A DNA stretch of 14,396 nucleotides from an uncultured Eubacterium sp. (GTDB taxonomy: Bacteria > Bacillota > Clostridia > Eubacteriales > Eubacteriaceae), in NCBI GenBank assembly GCA_902784045.1, contig CACZTE010000228.1, forward strand, positions 1 through 14,396, in the 5' to 3' direction. Below, piece after piece: positions 6,758-13,283 of the stretch (positions within the stretch are counted from its first letter, which is position 1; each line of letters begins with the position of its first letter). Made by a program: the position numbers and the translations under genes. The notes under the pieces are model-generated. The model was not told where the DNA came from. It worked only from the letters and a program-made list of their open reading frames with translations, and made no database searches.

Positions 6758-7087
6758 ATGAAAAATCGATTCGGCGAAAAAGAAAAAGGACAGGGCGGTC
6801 TGGTTATTTCCGTCGTGATTTTCGTTTTGATTCTTGCCGTGTTTCTCTACGGTATCAATGACGTCTCCGCTAAATCCGAATCGGAAAGCATCAAGCAGCT
6901 CAATACAGCGGTCCGCCACGCGGTGGTTCACTGTTATGCCGAGGAAGGCCAATACCCGCCGAACATCGCCTACCTCGAAGAGCATTACGGGCTGCAATAC
7001 GATCACAGCAAGTATATCATTGACTATCAGTCCTTCGCGACCAATGTTATGCCCGAAATCAGTGTGATCCGAATAGGAGGCTCCTAA
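6758..7087 (+). CDS. Pilin-like small membrane protein
   Basis: The 109-residue protein has a charged start (MKNRFGEKEKGQGG), one hydrophobic helix (about 15-31) and a short exported-looking tail with HCYAEEGQYPPNIAYLEEHYG. The layout is that of a small pilin or pseudopilin, with the YPP...YLEE...YG run resembling the post-helix part of some Firmicutes pilins. It lacks the Glu at +5 after the GQGG region, so it is either an atypical minor pilin or a non-cleaved assembly protein. GGGAGG precedes the ATG. The stop overlaps the next start by one base (TAATG), indicating tight operon expression. Confidence 0.72.
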   Translation: MKNRFGEKEKGQGGLVISVVIFVLILAVFLYGINDVSAKSESESIKQLNTAVRHAVVHCYAEEGQYPPNIAYLEEHYGLQYDHSKYIIDYQSFATNVMPEISVIRIGGS

Positions 7088-7587
7088 TGAATTTTAAAGG
7101 CTCTCAGAATCATCTGACCGATTTTGTTTTCGTGCTGGGGCTCTTCGTTGTATTCGCGGGCTCGATTTTCGCGTCCGTGATTATCGGCATCTCCGTCTAT
7201 CGGGAAACCATAGACAATCTCAACAACCAATACACCAGCCGAACAGCCACGACCTATGTGGTGCAAAAAATCCGCCAGAACAACCGGGACGGCAGCGTGA
7301 CCCTCGGTCAAATCGGCGGACGGCCCGCCATCGTCATCAAAGGCGAATCCGAGGGCATCGGCACCACAACCTATCTCTACGGCTACGAAAACAAACTCAT
7401 CGAACTCTACGTCAAAGACGGTGCTTACGCCATGCCGGGCCAAGGCCAGACCATCACCGATATCAAGGCCTTTGAACCGACCGACGCCGGAGGCGGCCTC
7501 ATCGAACTCAATATCACAGACAGCAAAGGGCACAAAGAGGTGACGTATCTGCATCTCTGCCCGAAAGCGGAAGGGGGGAGCGCATGA
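7087..7587 (+). CDS. DUF4860-family pilus-locus protein
   Basis: The 166-residue protein has one N-terminal membrane helix (about 13-36) and an extracytoplasmic domain. After the helix come YTSRTATTYVVQKIRQNN, VTLGQIGGRPAIVIKG, TTTYLYGYENKLIELYVKDG and a final TYLHLCPKAEGG. This order matches DUF4860 proteins, which recur in Firmicutes type IV pilus clusters between platform and prepilin genes. The role is not established; a minor pilin-like or assembly function fits. AGGAGG sits just before the ATG. The stop overlaps the next start in an ATGA arrangement. Confidence 0.8.
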   Translation: MNFKGSQNHLTDFVFVLGLFVVFAGSIFASVIIGISVYRETIDNLNNQYTSRTATTYVVQKIRQNNRDGSVTLGQIGGRPAIVIKGESEGIGTTTYLYGYENKLIELYVKDGAYAMPGQGQTITDIKAFEPTDAGGGLIELNITDSKGHKEVTYLHLCPKAEGGSA

Positions 7588-8027
7588 AAGCACCCAAGCA
7601 CAAGCATTCCCGCTACAGTCTCATCCTGATGGAACTGATGGCAGCCATTCTGTTTTTCTCCCTGGCTTCAGCCATCTGTATCCAGCTTTTTGCCAAAGCA
7701 CACATCATGAGCCGCGACGCCAGCATGGAATCCTCGGCGGTCATTCATGTGCAGACCGTAGCCGAACTCATGCTGGCCGACGGCGCCCACATTTCGGAAA
7801 ACCTCAAAAAACATTATCCCAAAATGACCGCTAATGGCAATGCGAAATCCATCTATTTTAATAAAGACTGGGATGAATGCGGCGAAAAGGACGCCGCCTA
7901 CCGCCTCGATATCAAAGAGAGCGAAAGCAGCGGCCTCAAAAAAGAGGCGATGACCATGGTGCACATCGCCGAAAACGCCGAACTCTACAAACTGGAAGTG
8001 GACACCCACATTCCCAATCGGAGGTAG
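7584..8027 (+). CDS. Prepilin / pseudopilin with atypical cleavage site
   Basis: The 147-residue protein has a short basic leader (MKAPKHKHSRYS) followed by LILMELMAAILFF, which fits a type III/IV prepilin N-terminus with Glu at position 5 if processing occurs after Ser12. The usual -1 residue is Gly, so Ser here is unusual. The hydrophobic helix runs about 13-34 and the rest is a soluble domain without recognised motifs. It probably becomes a (minor) pilin assembled by PilC and its ATPases. GGGGGAG precedes the ATG and the start overlaps the previous stop. Confidence 0.75.
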   Translation: MKAPKHKHSRYSLILMELMAAILFFSLASAICIQLFAKAHIMSRDASMESSAVIHVQTVAELMLADGAHISENLKKHYPKMTANGNAKSIYFNKDWDECGEKDAAYRLDIKESESSGLKKEAMTMVHIAENAELYKLEVDTHIPNRR

Positions 8028-8030
8028 CTT

Positions 8031-8480
8031 ATGGAAAGAAACGCCAGCAATTTTACCTTTATCAGCAGCGGGCCGTCATTTCTCTTAACCATTTTCGGCG
8101 TGCTGGCTTTGGTCACCTTTGCCGCGCTTTCTTTGGTTTCCGCCAACACCAACACCAAACTGGTGGAAACATCCAAAGCCAACACCACCGCCTATTACAC
8201 CGCCTGCAACACCGCCTCCGCCCGTATCGCGGCGCTGGATAACGCCTTGACGGCATCCGGCGGCAACCTGGCCGCGGCGGCCCTTCCTTCGGAATGGACG
8301 GTATCCGCCGGCAAAGCCACCACCAAAATCCCCATTAACGAATATGAAGAGCTGCAGGTGGACATTGTGCCCCGCACCGGCGGCGATACCTATTTCACCG
8401 TGACAAGGTGGCAAACTGTCATCACCCGTCAATGGAAAAACGACAGCAGCTTTACTTTGTTTAACCCCAAAACCAAATAA
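8031..8480 (+). CDS. Small single-pass membrane protein of the pilus operon
   Basis: The 149-residue protein has a polar start (MERNASNFTFISSGPS), one membrane helix (about 17-38) and an Ala/Thr/Asn-rich exported domain (SKANTTAYYTACNTASARIAAL, later PRTGGDTYFTVTRWQTVI). I recognise no named family. Position, size and topology suggest a PilX-like minor pilin or accessory protein, but there is no pilin cleavage motif. Its ribosome binding site GGAGG is built into the last codons of the upstream gene, 3 bp away, so the two are expressed together. Confidence 0.7.
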   Translation: MERNASNFTFISSGPSFLLTIFGVLALVTFAALSLVSANTNTKLVETSKANTTAYYTACNTASARIAALDNALTASGGNLAAAALPSEWTVSAGKATTKIPINEYEELQVDIVPRTGGDTYFTVTRWQTVITRQWKNDSSFTLFNPKTK

Positions 8481-8483
8481 CCA

Positions 8484-8490
8484 AAAGGAG
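8484..8490 (+). promoter_or_regulatory. Distant ribosome binding site of pilT
   Basis: AAAAGGAG ends at 8490, but the pilT ATG is at 8504, a gap of 13 nt instead of the usual 5-9. No in-frame ATG, GTG or TTG lies between them. This may lower PilT synthesis relative to the other operon genes. Confidence 0.6.
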
Positions 8491-8503
8491 CAATAAATCG
8501 TCT

Positions 8504-9595
8504 ATGGATATCAAACAACTACTCACCCACGCGACGGATGCCGGCGCATCGGATGTTTTCCTGTGCACGGGTCTTCCGCTTACTTATAAAATCAACGGCC
8601 AATTGGTGCCCGCCTCCAAAAAACCTTTAAAACCGGCGGACGCCGAACACTTTGTGCGTGAGATTTACGGTTTGTGCAAGGACCGTACCTACGAAGAATA
8701 TACCGAACGCGGCGACGATGATTTCTCCTTTGCGATTCCCGGTGTCTCCCGCTACCGTGCCTGTACTTACAAGCAACGCGGAACCGATGCCGCCGTCATT
8801 CGACTGATTTCCTTCGGCCTGCCCAATCCCAAGGAAATGGGTATTCCCGAGACCATTCTCAATCTCGCCAACCTGAAAAAAGGAATGATTCTGGTGACCG
8901 GCCCTGCCGGCAGCGGAAAATCCACCACCATGGCCTGCATGATTGACCGTATTAACGAAACCCGAAACAGCCATATCATCACATTGGAAGATCCCCTTGA
9001 ACAGCTCCATCATCACAAAAAAAGTATCGTGAGCCAACGTGAAGTCGGCACCGATACCAAAGACTACGTCACAGCGTTAAGGGCGGCGCTTCGCCAAAGC
9101 CCCGATGTCATTCTCCTCGGGGAAATGCGTGACTACGAAACCATCAGTGTTGCCATGACGGCCGCCGAAACCGGGCATCTTATCTTTTCCACCATGCACT
9201 CCATGACCGCCGCCGACACCATCGACCGCGTCATCGACGCCTTCCCGCCGGCTCAGCAAAAACAAATCGCCGTGCAGCTGTCCATGTGTCTCGGCGCCAT
9301 CATCTCTCAGCAGCTGCTTCCGGCCGCAGACGGCACCCATCAGGTTCCTGCCTTTGAGCTGCTCACCGTCAACCCCGCGCTTAGAAACATGATCCGTGAA
9401 AACAAAACCCATCAGATCAGCGGTCAGGTTTACTCCTCCAACCGCCCGGATTTGTTCTCAATGGACACCTATTTGTTTAATCTTGTCAAAGACGGCATCA
9501 TCACCGTCAAGACCGGTTATAACCACGCGACCAATCAGGTCATGTTCCAAAAGAAACTGGCCAATGCCGGTATCAAGCTTCCAGATAAAGCATAA
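8504..9595 (+). CDS. pilT: Type IV pilus retraction ATPase PilT
   Basis: The 363-residue protein is a full-length secretion-superfamily ATPase. It shows an N-terminal PAS-like domain (ASDVFL ... INGQL), Walker A GPAGSGKST (133-141), an Asp box LEDPLE (161-166), Walker B DVILLGEMRD (201-210), a His box AETGHLIFSTMHS (221-233) and a C-terminal ALRNMIRENKTHQI (292-305), which matches the AIRNLIRE element characteristic of PilT. PilT depolymerises pili and drives twitching. It lacks the long N-terminal and tetracysteine zinc regions of PilB. It ends the operon, 24 bp after the preceding gene, and is followed by a strong terminator. In systems with a single ATPase it could serve both directions, but a pilB elsewhere is more likely. 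Confidence 0.94.
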   Translation: MDIKQLLTHATDAGASDVFLCTGLPLTYKINGQLVPASKKPLKPADAEHFVREIYGLCKDRTYEEYTERGDDDFSFAIPGVSRYRACTYKQRGTDAAVIRLISFGLPNPKEMGIPETILNLANLKKGMILVTGPAGSGKSTTMACMIDRINETRNSHIITLEDPLEQLHHHKKSIVSQREVGTDTKDYVTALRAALRQSPDVILLGEMRDYETISVAMTAAETGHLIFSTMHSMTAADTIDRVIDAFPPAQQKQIAVQLSMCLGAIISQQLLPAADGTHQVPAFELLTVNPALRNMIRENKTHQISGQVYSSNRPDLFSMDTYLFNLVKDGIITVKTGYNHATNQVMFQKKLANAGIKLPDKA

Positions 9596-9625
9596 GTCAA
9601 TCGCACAAACAGATGACATCATAAA

Positions 9626-9656
9626 ACAGGGTCCGCGCGGCGGGCTCTGTTTTTTT
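9626..9656 (+). terminator. Rho-independent terminator of the pilus operon
   Basis: An 11-bp GC-rich stem (with two G-T pairs) spans 9626-9650 around a 3-nt loop and runs straight into seven T residues (9650-9656). It lies about 30 bp after the pilT stop. Confidence 0.9.
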
Positions 9657-9987
9657 ACGCCTCCGCGCAACCAAGACCGCTGTCTTACTGAAAATCAAAC
9701 AAGATACGCAAAAGGCGGATGAAAATATGTGCCGATTCTTATTCGCATTTAACATTTTATCTTCTTCATATTCACTCCTTTTTTACAAGCAGAAGATATC
9801 AAATTTAAGATAAAAAAGCGCCGTCACTTTTTAATGTAAACACCGACATCAATCACACGAAAAAACAATTCACCCATCGAATAATTAAAACGATTTTGAA
9901 AAAATCATATCCATTCGCAATAACAATCAAAGAAACTCACATATGCGGCAGCACAGTCTTTCAAGACGACATTTTAGCAATTTAAGC

Positions 9988-10017
9988 AAAAAAGAGACGG
10001 CGGATAAAAATCCGCCG
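9988..10017 (-). terminator. Hairpin terminator of the candidate small RNA
   Basis: A perfect 8-bp GC-rich stem at 9998-10005 / 10010-10017 has a 4-nt loop. On the minus strand it is followed by TCTC and then six T residues (9993-9988). The 4-nt interruption before the T run makes it somewhat weaker than the pilT terminator. On the plus strand there is no T run, so it points leftwards. Confidence 0.65.
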
Positions 10018-10090
10018 CCGAAAAAGAGATAATATAATTTAAGAAAAAGCAACCGTGTAGAGGAGCCAATGGCAAAAACTCCTTTTCTAT
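9988..10090 (-). ncRNA. Candidate small RNA of about 100 nt
   Basis: A minus-strand promoter with an extended -10 (10097-10125) would start transcription near 10090. About 75 nt later a perfect 8-bp hairpin (10017-9998, CGGCGGAT / ATCCGCCG, loop TTTT on the minus strand) is followed by TCTCTTTTTT. The 5' part can form a second hairpin, AGGAG / CTCCT, at about 10051-10083. No meaningful open frame lies inside. Size and structure fit a trans-acting small RNA, though I match it to no known family. A short leader whose gene has been lost is an alternative. Confidence 0.5.
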
Positions 10091-10096
10091 ATTCCT

Positions 10097-10125
10097 ATTA
10101 TAGCAAAAATATTTATCGATTACAA
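10097..10125 (-). promoter_or_regulatory. Strong extended -10 promoter for the candidate small RNA
   Basis: On the minus strand TTGTAA (10125-10120, 4 of 6) and TATAAT (10102-10097, perfect) are spaced 17 bp, and TGC directly before the -10 gives the extended TGnTATAAT form. It is among the best promoter matches in the window and no protein gene follows it. Confidence 0.65.
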
Positions 10126-10411
10126 GCATTAAAATAAAAATTTTGAAACAGATTTTTAATAAGCCGTCACACGAAATCATATAGAAATAAATCAAATACC
10201 TTTTCTAAACGCCGATATCTGCCTTTTTTAGGCGATAAGATTTTTCATGCGGCTGCTCTTTTTTAAAAACACCGCCGTATTGTTGTCTGGAAGATAAAAC
10301 CGGTAATTTTTTATTAACCGAGAAAATCAATAGACATGATTATGGTTTTTTCGCTTAAAATCCCCGTTAGTAAATCCCACATGCCGATTTCTCATGATGT
10401 CACAGATAGCA

Positions 10412-10447
10412 AAATCCTCCTGTGCTCTAACGCGCATAGGAGGGTTT
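10412..10447 (-). terminator. Terminator after sua5
   Basis: A 10-bp stem (CCTCCT.TGC core with one G-T pair, 10416-10425 / 10434-10443) with an 8-nt loop is flanked by AAAA and GTTTGTTTT, so it can be read on both strands. It lies 23 bp after the sua5 stop. On the minus strand the T run is only four residues. Confidence 0.75.
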
Positions 10448-10466
10448 GTTTTCAGTCAATCCATCA

Positions 10467-11507
10467 TCAGATAAACGTATAGCCTGCCGCTTTATACATG
10501 CGGTTGTTGAGCGCCATTGTCTCGTCGCTCATCGTGATTTCCTCGGCGAAGATATGCGTAACGCCCATCGCGTCAAAATCTCTGAGTCTCGCGAAAAGGT
10601 TGTGACTCATAGATTCGGGATCATCCCGGCTGCCCAAAGACACAATCAGCCCGCGTTGATAATGTCTCATCGTTTCATCTGTCGCTAAAATCGCCGGCAT
10701 ATCATCAGGGCCCAAACCTTTGATCGCAGAGATAATTTTCGCCACTTTTTCATCATCGCTTCCCCGAGCAATTACCATGATGCCTTTGGGCGCGTAATGT
10801 TTATACTTCATCCCAGGTGATTTGGCTTTTTCGGGAATAATATTTTCGGTGATATTTGGTGAGAGTTCTATTTTGCCAATGATCTCCTCGATTTGACGGA
10901 CCGTCACACCGCCTGGACGAAGCATTGTCGGAGGCTCGCTGGTCATATCCATCACCGTGGATTCAAGGCCGACCTCCGTATCGGCGTCAATTAAAATCGC
11001 GTCGACTTTGCCAATCATATCCTCGAGGACATGGTTGCTCTTAGTCGGGCTGGGTCTGCCCGAAATATTGGCTGAAGGCGCGGCGATGGGCGTGCCTGCC
11101 GCGTCGATGAGCGCTTTGGCCGCGGGATGAGAGGGAAATCGCACAGCGACGGTTAAAAGCCCTGCCGTCACGCGGTCGGGTACCCGTTCTGAGCGCGCCA
11201 TAATCAACGTAAGAGGACCCGGCCAAAAGGCCTCGGCAAGCTTTTTGGCTTTTTCGGGAACCGTTTTGACCAAGGCGCCTACCTGCGCGACATCCGATAC
11301 ATGCACAATGAGGGGATTGTCGCCGGGACGCCCCTTCGCCTTAAAAATCTTCGCGACGGCATCGGCATTCGTGGCGTCGGCGCCAAGACCGTAAACCGTC
11401 TCCGTCGGAAACACAACGGTGCCGCCCCGGGCGATCACCTTCCCGGCAGCGGCAATGCTCGTCTCAAAATCATCATTTTCCAAATCGTACAATTCTGTTT
11501 CAATCAT
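10467..11507 (-). CDS. sua5: L-threonylcarbamoyladenylate synthase, Sua5/YwlC type
   Basis: The 346-residue enzyme makes threonylcarbamoyl-AMP from threonine, bicarbonate and ATP, the first step of t6A modification of ANN-decoding tRNAs, in the cytosol. The YrdC domain (about 10-205) shows GGTVVFPTETVYGLGADA, the KAKGRP motif (56-61), NPLIVHV, FWPGPLTLI, VAVRFPSHP, APSANISGRPSPT (143-155) and STVMDM ... LRPGGVT. The linker SPGMKYKHYAPKG (230-242) and the C-terminal Sua5 domain follow, so this is the two-domain form rather than short TsaC. AAGGAG lies 7 nt before the ATG. No clear own promoter was found, so it may depend on read-through of the upstream hairpin. Confidence 0.95.
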   Translation of the reverse strand: MIETELYDLENDDFETSIAAAGKVIARGGTVVFPTETVYGLGADATNADAVAKIFKAKGRPGDNPLIVHVSDVAQVGALVKTVPEKAKKLAEAFWPGPLTLIMARSERVPDRVTAGLLTVAVRFPSHPAAKALIDAAGTPIAAPSANISGRPSPTKSNHVLEDMIGKVDAILIDADTEVGLESTVMDMTSEPPTMLRPGGVTVRQIEEIIGKIELSPNITENIIPEKAKSPGMKYKHYAPKGIMVIARGSDDEKVAKIISAIKGLGPDDMPAILATDETMRHYQRGLIVSLGSRDDPESMSHNLFARLRDFDAMGVTHIFAEEITMSDETMALNNRMYKAAGYTFI

Positions 11508-11567
11508 CCATATCTCCTTGTCTGCGTCGTACGCCTAAACCGCAACCGATGACGGGCGGTTAATGAA

Positions 11568-11598
11568 AACGGAAATCCGGCAAAACCGGATTTCCGTT
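11568..11598 (-). terminator. Hairpin terminator after nicotinate phosphoribosyltransferase
   Basis: A perfect 13-bp stem (11568-11580 / 11586-11598) with loop CAAAA is followed on the minus strand by TTTTCATT. It separates the NAD-salvage gene from sua5. The short T run may allow read-through. Its AAATCCGG / CCGGATTT core is the same as that of the hairpin at 1831-1852. Confidence 0.8.
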
Positions 11599-11651
11599 AG
11601 AAAAAACTTTTTGATTGTTCCATCAAATGGTTTGATTTTTGCCGTGATTTT

Positions 11652-13097
11652 TTATGAGCGATTCACGCCGGCATCATCCAACAGCGCGCGCTTGATATCC
11701 CATAATTGCTGTGAAAGGTCCACATGATAGACATGGGGGTTGACCATCCGTTTAAACGTCGGCCAGAGCTTTGCTTTTTCTTCTTTGAGATGCTTTTGCA
11801 TATCGGTGATGGCCGGGGATTCATAAACCTGCTTGCCACCGCGGAAAACGGGAACCAGCAGTTCTTTGATGTAATAATCTTTGATGACGCGGCGTTTCCA
11901 GGTGTGCATCGGATGGAAAATTTCCAGGGGTTTGTCGGTATCGATGACTTCATCTTCAAGACACAGCAAATCCGCCAGCGCCATATCGTTGCTTTTGCCG
12001 TAGATCCGCACGATTTTTTTGCAGCAGGGATTGGTGATCTTCCACGGGTCGTTGGATATTTTAATCCGGGGTTTGCCGTCAATCTCCGCGAGTTTGTAGA
12101 CGCCGCCGAGTGACGGACTGTCAAAAGCGGTAATCAGCTTGGTGCCGATGCCCCAGGAGTCGATTTTGGCGCCCTGCACCAACAAATCTTTAATGAGGTA
12201 TTCGTCAAGATCCGATGAAGCGACGATGGAAGCCGTTTCAAATCCGGCGTCATCGAGCATTTTGCGCGCTTCCGCCGTTAAATAAGCAAGGTCGCCGGAA
12301 TCGATGCGGATGCCGTAATTGCCTTTCAGTCTGCCGGCTGCTTTTTCTTCGGAAAACACCTTGATGGCGTTGGGCAAACCCTGTTCCAGCGTATTGTAGG
12401 TATCCACCAGCAACACAGCGTTGTTGGGATTAAAACGGGTGAACTGTCTAAAGGCTTCAAGCTCGGAATCATAGCTGAGGACAAAACTGTGGGACATGGT
12501 GCCCATCGACGGACGGGAAAGCATGTCTTCCGTCTCCACAACTGACGTGCCGGCGCAGCCGCCGATGACCGCCGCCCGGGCACCGAAAAAGCCCGCTTCC
12601 GTACCGTGGGCGCGGCGAAGACCGAATTCCATTACCGGACGGCCCTTGGCTTCCTCAACGATGCGTGACGCCTTTGTCGCGATGAGGGTTTGATGATTCA
12701 TTATGGCCAGAATTGTCGTTTCGACAAGCTGCGCCTGCACCAGCGGTGCGCGAACGCGAATAAAGGGCTCAAAGGGGAAAAACACCGTCCCTTCAGGCAA
12801 CGCGTCGATATCGCCGGTAAATTTAAAATGGCGCATATAGTCCAAAAAATCATCGGTAAATTCGGGATGATTAGCTTTGAGCATCGCGATGTCCTCATCG
12901 TCGAAACGCAGACCGTTGATATACGCGATGACTTGTTCCAATCCAGCAGAAACCGTGTACCCGCCGCCGAAGGGATTACGGCGGATAAACCCATCGAATA
13001 CGGCAACTTCATCCTGCTTGCCATCATTGACATACACGTTGCCCATGCTCATTTGATAAAGGTCGGTGGCAAGTTGTAATTTTCTCGGAAATTGCAT
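11652..13097 (-). CDS. pncB: Nicotinate phosphoribosyltransferase
   Basis: The 481-residue cytosolic enzyme joins nicotinate and PRPP to form nicotinate mononucleotide, the entry step of NAD salvage (Preiss-Handler pathway). It shows the family start LATDLYQMSMGNVY, AVFDGFIRRNPFGGGYTVSA, EFGLRRAHG (157-165), GTSVVETED, the GTMSHS motif with the probable phosphorylated His203, LLVDTYNTLEQG, IRIDSGDLAYL (263-273), the SSDLDEY and WGIGTKL motifs of the phosphate-binding face, and KISNDPWKITNPC with a Cys-Cys pair. Length is normal for the long bacterial form. GAGGAG lies a few bases before the ATG. Hairpins stand on both sides, so it is probably its own transcription unit. No NiaR-type operator was recognised upstream. 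Confidence 0.95.
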   Translation of the reverse strand: MQFPRKLQLATDLYQMSMGNVYVNDGKQDEVAVFDGFIRRNPFGGGYTVSAGLEQVIAYINGLRFDDEDIAMLKANHPEFTDDFLDYMRHFKFTGDIDALPEGTVFFPFEPFIRVRAPLVQAQLVETTILAIMNHQTLIATKASRIVEEAKGRPVMEFGLRRAHGTEAGFFGARAAVIGGCAGTSVVETEDMLSRPSMGTMSHSFVLSYDSELEAFRQFTRFNPNNAVLLVDTYNTLEQGLPNAIKVFSEEKAAGRLKGNYGIRIDSGDLAYLTAEARKMLDDAGFETASIVASSDLDEYLIKDLLVQGAKIDSWGIGTKLITAFDSPSLGGVYKLAEIDGKPRIKISNDPWKITNPCCKKIVRIYGKSNDMALADLLCLEDEVIDTDKPLEIFHPMHTWKRRVIKDYYIKELLVPVFRGGKQVYESPAITDMQKHLKEEKAKLWPTFKRMVNPHVYHVDLSQQLWDIKRALLDDAGVNRS

Positions 13098-13174
13098 AAT
13101 AACTCCTCATTAAAATAATTGATTTGACTGTTTAAGCGGGCCGGAGGCTTCGATAAAAGCGGGTCGCTTGAAAA

Positions 13175-13208
13175 TCACCCCGCGTTTTGATGGTTGATTG
13201 CGGGGTGA
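13175..13208 (-). terminator. Hairpin between the GGDEF gene and pncB
   Basis: A perfect 9-bp stem (TCACCCCGC / GCGGGGTGA, 13175-13183 and 13200-13208) with a 16-nt loop is followed on the minus strand by TTTTC. It most likely ends the diguanylate cyclase transcript. The long loop and short T run leave room for a role in the pncB leader. Confidence 0.6.
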
Positions 13209-13283
13209 GTATGATAGGATTATTAACATCACGCATTTAGCGCGTTTCCCATTGCGGTGCGGAGAAAAACCCGGAAAAGGCTT

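Larger units (their letters stand above)
9657..10411. other. AT-rich region without a convincing protein gene
   Basis: This stretch separates the pilus operon from sua5. It holds the candidate small RNA unit (9988-10125) and a tiny minus-strand frame with a strong ribosome binding site (9749-9769, MKKIKC). Other frames are short, AT-driven and lack start signals. No tRNA, riboswitch core, attachment site or repeat array was recognised. Confidence 0.6.

Noticed and set aside
7084..7593. Minus-strand frame of 169 codons opposite the DUF4860 gene
   Set aside because: Antisense shadow with no family features; the plus frame has a ribosome binding site and overlaps its operon neighbours in the expected way.
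10069..10137. 22-codon plus-strand frame starting MAKTPFLY after AGAGGAGCC
   Set aside because: The ribosome binding site look-alike is part of the AGGAG/CTCCT stem of the small RNA candidate, and there is no plus-strand promoter nearby.
9974..10195. Minus-strand frame of 73 codons in the AT-rich gap
   Set aside because: Phe/Cys/Ile-rich translation with no ribosome binding site; its start lies upstream of the strong promoter and it runs through the candidate terminator hairpin.
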